Source of the DNA: Bacteroidota bacterium
Lineage (GTDB): Bacteria > Bacteroidota > Ignavibacteria > Palsa-1295
Length of the DNA stretch: 64,000 bases
Reading direction: 5' to 3'
Assembly (NCBI GenBank): GCA_021324735.1
Contig: JAJPIO010000007.1
Location: forward strand, 243,364-307,363
The translations under genes and the position numbers were made by a program. Below the pieces are notes generated by a model. It was not told the origin of the DNA and ran no database searches. It was given only the letters and a program-made list of their open reading frames with translations. How positions within the stretch are numbered: position 1 is the first letter of the stretch; each line of letters begins with the position of its first letter. Positions 60,501-64,000 of this stretch are shown in pieces.

Positions 60501-62324
60501 GATCGAACTCGAGCCGATGCCTTCTGATATGCCGCTCGAAAGGATCAGATTGCCACCGGCAAGATCGTTGGTCGGCGCAAATGAAAGCGGTGCGCCGGAT
60601 TGAATCGTGAGGTCTTGTCCCGGAAGATTATTGGATGTATTCCGAGCCAGAGTTGCAGTCCGTGCGGCGGTACCATTAAATGTCAGGCCTGTTGGATAGG
60701 TAATCGCACCGGTAAGTCCTGTTAATGATGTTATGTTAGATTGAACAGCACTTGGGAGGGTTTGACTGAGGGAAGGAACGCTCGAACCGTTCGTTACCAG
60801 CACGCTATTCGCAGCCGCGCTCGTTGCCTGAATAGGTAGTGCTCCCGCACCGTATAAAATACCATTTTGTGTAAAACCTGTAGCACCCGTTCCGCCTAAT
60901 TCGACGTGCGTGATACCACCCGTGAACGAGAGTATCCATCCACCCAAATGATCGTCATAATCAAGTTCAACTCCGCCACCATTAGAAATCGTAATGTCCG
61001 CGCCGGTACCAGTGATGATCCGATTAGCGGCAAGACTACCCGTATTATTATTCGCCAGAATTAAATTTGCGCCGGTCAGATTAGTGATGCGCAACATCCG
61101 CCCTTGTGGATTGGGCCCAGATATAAAGCCAGTGATCGTATCCGCTCCAATGGTACCCGAGGCACCGACATGCAGCCAGCTTTTACCGTTTATTACAACA
61201 TTATCGTTACTCGAACTTCCTACAATAGTAATGGTATCGGGAGGGAATTCGAGATAACCATTGAGTTGAAGACCTGAGTTAACTGCTTGCTCACTCGCCG
61301 AATTGGACATAATAAAAGAAGCATCATTTCCAGCATCAGGAAGAGTATATGTTCGGCTTGCAATTGGCGTCGGTGCTGTGAGTGTTATCGTCTTTGTAGT
61401 ACCAAGGGTGACCTGATCGCTGGTATCGGTGAGCGTAATTCTTCGGAACGTTGGCGAACTGCTTGCACTAAGACCTGCTACGTCGTTTTGAGCGATGGTA
61501 TCCCAGGATGGAGTTTGACTTAGAAGTCCGGTGCCGGTTTGGGTCAGAAATTTTTTCGTCGTTGTCGTATTCCCTCCCAATCGCATGGCATCGCCGGAAC
61601 GGCCGCCATAGATAATGTCTCCGATCGTCGTCATCGGATTCACAAAAGGCATGATCCACGACATATTACCCGCATTGTCCGAGGACAATACTTGTCCGTC
61701 GGCCGGAGAGATCACCGGAAGCACATACGAAATATTGGACGTCCCCTGATTGCCGGCAGAGAAACTACTTGCACCTGTAGAATTTCCTGTCAGGATAATC
61801 TTTTTATTTGCGCCGGTAAGTGTGATATTATTACTGACATTAACATCGCCAAATGCACCAGAGCCGGCAAGGAACACACCATTGATATTGGCATTTCCAT
61901 TCTGTGTAACGCCGGGAGTAGTGTTTTGCAGCATTACTCCGCTTCCACTCGAAAGCAGCGTGGCATCCTGGTCGGGGAGCGTGTAAACGTGCGACGTTGT
62001 ACCGCCCGTGGTAAAAGTGACATACTGGCTTCCCGTCCCTCCGTTGGCACCCGTAAGAACATCAACCCAGGAGAGTGTGCCGGCACCCTCATTGAGCAAC
62101 AAACCGACGGCATTGGTACCGGGCAATCGTAAGGTATAACTGCTATCGAGCACACCGGCTTCGATCGCTACCGTCCGCGATGGATCACTGCTCGAACTCG
62201 GTAAAAGAAGTCGTCGGGAATGTTGCTCGGTCCACGTTTGAGCAAACAGGGTATTGGCGATCAATACCAGTGAAAGGGCAAATAGCAAACGCCCGATCGT
62301 GGCGGTCTTAAGGGAGGTTCTCAT
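54501..62324 (-). CDS. Giant secreted repeat protein (2607 aa), tail-fibre-like GGTG-repeat architecture
   Basis: N-terminal signal peptide MRTSLKTATIGRLLFALSLVLIANTLFAQ; many (L/S)xxxNGGTG(S/T/Q) repeats; three long homologous modules; no recognisable T9SS C-terminal domain. Confidence 0.8.
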   Translation of the reverse strand: MRTSLKTATIGRLLFALSLVLIANTLFAQTWTEQHSRRLLLPSSSSDPSRTVAIEAGVLDSSYTLRLPGTNAVGLLLNEGAGTLSWVDVLTGANGGTGSQYVTFTTGGTTSHVYTLPDQDATLLSSGSGVMLQNTTPGVTQNGNANINGVFLAGSGAFGDVNVSNNITLTGANKKIILTGNSTGASSFSAGNQGTSNISYVLPVISPADGQVLSSDNAGNMSWIMPFVNPMTTIGDIIYGGRSGDAMRLGGNTTTTKKFLTQTGTGLLSQTPSWDTIAQNDVAGLSASSSPTFRRITLTDTSDQVTLGTTKTITLTAPTPIASRTYTLPDAGNDASFIMSNSASEQAVNSGLQLNGYLEFPPDTITIVGSSSNDNVVINGKSWLHVGASGTIGADTITGFISGPNPQGRMLRITNLTGANLILANNNTGSLAANRIITGTGADITISNGGGVELDYDDHLGGWILSFTGGITHVELGGTGATGFTQNGILYGAGALPIQATSAAANSVLVTNGSSVPSLSQTLPSAVQSNITSLTGLTGAITYPTGLTFNGTAARTATLARNTSNNLPGQDLTIQSGAPLSFAPTNDLAGGNLILSSGISEGIGSSSIVFQTPSPQVGSSNVDNTPATRLTLNSTQLNLGADIELDQNGTQRISSSGVGNLSSLTLASPLTGANGGTGSQYVTFTGPSSPQTYTLPATGGILTTSTSGVQLQGSTPGTTQTGNANISGTMLAGRVGVGTTSPQAALDIEGSMIFGVDSVTIVGSSTNNNVSAGSRVNLSIGMSGTAGPATITGFTGGAQGRYIKIANLTGETITLANMSLLSGPGSWIYTGTADLELPPSALAALTYSTELMGWAVEYAGGVTTAVSSGGTGSTNFAQNGILYGNGTAPIQVTSAAPNSILVTDGSNVPSLSQHLPSTVLNNIDSLPSLNGPIQYPTSLTFDGTGGRMESVARNNSNTLPGQGLTIQAGAPLASASTNNLAGGNLTLSSGISEGTGTSNIYFQTAASGSTGNTDNIPATRLSLNATQLNLMNGVDLLVNGTTRISSAGAGTLTSLTLGSALTLANGGTGTSLTASNGGVFYSTGSAGAILAGTSTANQVLLSGSNSAPVWSSATYPASTTAKQLLYSSTTNTITGLATANNGVLVTDGSGVPSIGSTLPNAVQDNITRIGTIASWGSTIVPIANGGTGSNSATSALKALTPDTTGQSGKYLYVQPGGGFVWSAAGSGNGSVTSVNVSGGTTGLTTSGGPVTTTGTITLAGTLSASNGGTGQTSIGAAFRSMVPDTSSQTGKFLYVIPGGGFGWSSVGTGNGTVTSVGLSGGTTGLTVSNSPVTASGTMTLGGTLAVANGGTGQSSALTAGGIIYGASATAMSSTGAGSSGQLLISGGSGAPSFTSSISGLTITNSSIGSSNPSTGAFTTLTASTSTTTPVLYGGTANGASLNLQSTSGGTPSGDYITLTTGGSEKIRLDNGGHFGIGTSTPRGTLDINGTLVVHDDTVTITGNTQNHNVSSGSQFTLHVGLTGVAGPDTITGLSGGVESRIMQVINLTGQDLTFLNQSSSSTAGNRITTGTGSPVTIPLGGIIQLQWDEELGGWAVDFIGGGSSVSSGGTGATSFTQNGILYGNGSSPIQATSAGANSVLVTNGSNIPSLSQTLPSVVQSNITALTGMTGTITYPTGLTFNGTTARTASLSRNTSNTLPGQGLTVQAGAPLVAASTNNLAGGDLTLSSGISEGSGSSSIILQTPTPGGSSNTDNSLATRATINSTQFNLGSGIELDFNGTQRISSTGAGTLASLTLGSPLTLSNGGTGASLTASNGGIFYSTGSAAAILAGTATAGQILRSGASSAPSWSTATYPATAGTAGNFLRSDGTNFVSSAITPSDIGSAGVQYGPSSTQTTITTATTKLFDIAYGTIASGTALAGAAITADGSAVTNGSATGLTITSKANGSGTATGLSVTTSGGIAQPNIVLHNTSGARSYITTTDSDLYYESTGDIYGTSRLHLQNRTGSNGALFEMIPNAANPGVNLVDFGFKPGTGVQSNLRLEARTSTIRNTANQTFGEFELFMNTLGVNSGTPTYNFSTGEGASTFEVGNVGIGMVNPTQKLQVQNGNLFLSNNSGTADSLIFQGTSSGRTSLRAGAQGATNINYVLPITAPASNGQVLSSTTGGTMSWITPGTGSVTSVGMTVPGFLSISGSPITSSGTLAVGYSGTALPVANGGTGSTTAFTPGSVVFAGTGGTYSQDNTNFYWDDVNNTLRLGGGSVLPNSVLAASGSLNSYLQITVQNQSNGSSASTDIVATADNGTDTSFYIDMGINSSGYSQAAYSNGGPNAGYLYNLGGNLIIGPASPGDSLIFQTGGNLSSNKVMSFNGSGIATLQKYGAGALYTNSSGLISSGVLPLANGGTNANLTASNGGIFYSTGSAGAILTGTATAGQILQSGANSAPSWSTATYPATASTAGNTLKSNGTNFVSTAPNYYQGTPTNPAGTTNTTGVMMGLGGAAKITPSGSGKVLIIISGTIDNTTTGGAGVQIRFGTGTAPSNGSTTLAGTVAGALVTINNSASGDTYAFSLNAIVSMSVGVANWMDVSLKAISTGTAAISNLSISAVEL

Positions 62325-62548
62325 CGGAATGAAGAGAAAAATTGTCGAGTGTTACGAGCACTCATGAAAAGAATCTATGCGCAGGATCAACCCTGCTTCT
62401 TATCGCAACCAACCGATGAGAGAGTATGGGGGCGTCCCTAAAAGAGGATAAAGAACGGAGCGACGGACCAGTTTTGCTGGCTTTTACATAACACTTACCC
62501 GACTAAGTGAATGCCCATAGAATTCATTAAAATCAACTTCGGATTGGA

Positions 62549-64000
62549 TCAATTGATTATCACATAATCGAAATTAAGGGTGCTTCCCGGGCTACCGCCA
62601 CCAACGGTTCCAACCACAAACGATCCGCTTGCCTTGGAAACCACTTTGATCGAACGGTCGGTGCTACCACTGCCGGTATATGACCCGGTGATAGTGACCA
62701 TGATGATCGATGTTGTCGCTGCGTGAGCATCCGTGACCGTAGTCGTCGCTGAGCCACTCCAACTACCGCTTCCTGTATAAATACCCAAGCCATTCCGACC
62801 AGTCACAGCCGACGTTCCTCCTGTACCACCATTGGCCACGCTTAATTGCGTGCCGAGCGTGAGACCACCGTTGATCGTTGCACCGCCTGCTATAGTCTGG
62901 CCCGCCGAAGAAGTTGAGAGGATGAAGTTTGCCGCGCCGCCCGCGTCAGGAATAGTATAGGTCCTCGCCGCAGCCTGCGAAGCAGGTGTGATCGTAGCCA
63001 GATTCGCGTTCGCAGAATTCGCCAATGAAATCGAACCGGTCGTTGTGCTGGCGGTACCAATTTTTAGGGTAGCTCCATCGGTGAGGGACATGCGTTCGGT
63101 AGTGGTCCCGCCGTTATTGGTCGTAGACCACGAGAACCTACCGGAAGGCGTAGCGCCACTCGTGGGAATAAACGTCTCCCAGCCTTCGAATGTGTTGTTC
63201 GCCGGTGTTGTCGTATTCCAGACATTACTCTTGAAGTGCAGGCTCGGCGATTGCTGTACCGCGGTTCCGGCTGTTGCCGCTGTAGAATTATTCAGCACAA
63301 AGCCTTCGGTGATCGTCGTCGTAATGCCCGGCGCTGTGGATTCGATGTCGCCGGTTGCAACAATAGCATCATTCGTCGTGCCGCCTGTGGCGGTGACGTT
63401 AATGCCTTGCACGGTGCCCGAGCCTTTTCCTTTAGCGACGATCGTGAGACCGGTCGATGTCACGTTGGTGGCACTTGACCCACTTCCATCGGCCGTGATG
63501 GCGCCGCCCGCAAACGTTGCATTCGAACCAGCGGTGTAGGATACATCGAATAATTTGGTCGCACCGGTCGCAAGCGACGTCTGTGTAGCACTGGGGCCAT
63601 ACTGGACACCGATAGAAGAAATATCGCTTTGCTGGATCGCTGACGAAACGAAGTTCGTACCGTTACCACGAAGGTAATTGCCGCTCGTAGCAGCACCAGC
63701 TACTTGCAGACCCGTACTAACATTCAACACACCAGCACCAGGATCGGTCGTTGAACCCAACGCAGCGCCACCGCTCGAAAAGAGACTGAAGTTATTTGCG
63801 TACCCGGCACCATTGATCTGATCCTCAAAGTCTAAGTAGGATGTTGGATTAGCGGTACCTTGTACGGGTACGGTCTGTATCATCCAATCGACTGTTTGAC
63901 TGGCCGCTGTGGCGTTGGTCTTCCAGCCCTGACCGGTTAGTCGCAACCGTGGTGAGAATTGCTGTGCGCCAGCAGCAGCAGCAGTGGTGTTTGTTAGTGC
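62549..64000 (-). CDS. Second tail-fibre-like repeat protein, N-terminus beyond window edge
   Basis: Frame remains open to base 64000 (...AGAQQFSPRLRLTGQGWKTNA); shares the GTNFVSSAI..GVQYGPS.TQT....TKLFD module with the 2607-aa protein. Confidence 0.75.
   Translation of the reverse strand, partial: ALTNTTAAAAGAQQFSPRLRLTGQGWKTNATAASQTVDWMIQTVPVQGTANPTSYLDFEDQINGAGYANNFSLFSSGGAALGSTTDPGAGVLNVSTGLQVAGAATSGNYLRGNGTNFVSSAIQQSDISSIGVQYGPSATQTSLATGATKLFDVSYTAGSNATFAGGAITADGSGSSATNVTSTGLTIVAKGKGSGTVQGINVTATGGTTNDAIVATGDIESTAPGITTTITEGFVLNNSTAATAGTAVQQSPSLHFKSNVWNTTTPANNTFEGWETFIPTSGATPSGRFSWSTTNNGGTTTERMSLTDGATLKIGTASTTTGSISLANSANANLATITPASQAAARTYTIPDAGGAANFILSTSSAGQTIAGGATINGGLTLGTQLSVANGGTGGTSAVTGRNGLGIYTGSGSWSGSATTTVTDAHAATTSIIMVTITGSYTGSGSTDRSIKVVSKASGSFVVGTVGGGSPGSTLNFDYVIIN

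Noticed and set aside
56740-61265. Repeats in the giant gene as a CRISPR array
   Set aside because: Repeats are long, imperfect and in-frame coding modules, with no short constant repeat/unique spacer pattern and no cas genes.
54501-64000. Prophage remnant carrying the fibre-like genes
   Set aside because: No capsid, terminase, integrase, lysis or other phage genes are visible, and the giant protein has a signal peptide; region beyond 64000 is unseen.

Overview
This 64 kb window is gene-dense bacterial chromosome. Several secreted proteins carry Por/T9SS-type C-terminal sorting domains, which points to a Bacteroidota/Ignavibacteria/Kapabacteria-like organism (lineage is inferred). Recognisable core genes: amt, msrA, rfbA/rfbB and an rfbD-like gene, a fadD-like gene, a bioB-bioF-bioD-bioA operon, mazG, aroF, rsmE, an oppF-like gene, a pgsA-like gene, ftsY, mutL and mdh. 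Main accessory features: (1) a compact minus-strand defence operon at 37.2-41.0 kb, with a 104-aa protein carrying a beta-clamp-like QLHLF motif, a Type IIG-like restriction-methyltransferase and a Shedu (SduA/DUF4263) nuclease, bracketed by oppositely oriented copies of a composite palindromic repeat; (2) a HigB/HigA-like toxin-antitoxin pair inside the dTDP-sugar operon, overlapping the downstream reductase start; (3) tandem M61 peptidase paralogs, the second having lost the HExxH zinc site; (4) a 2607-aa secreted protein built from large tail-fibre-like GGTG repeat modules, with a partial paralog running off the window end; (5) a candidate structured RNA ending in a strong terminator next to the giant gene. 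No tRNA, rRNA, CRISPR array, transposase or integrase was recognised. All family calls come from reading the sequence and motifs; no database search was run.
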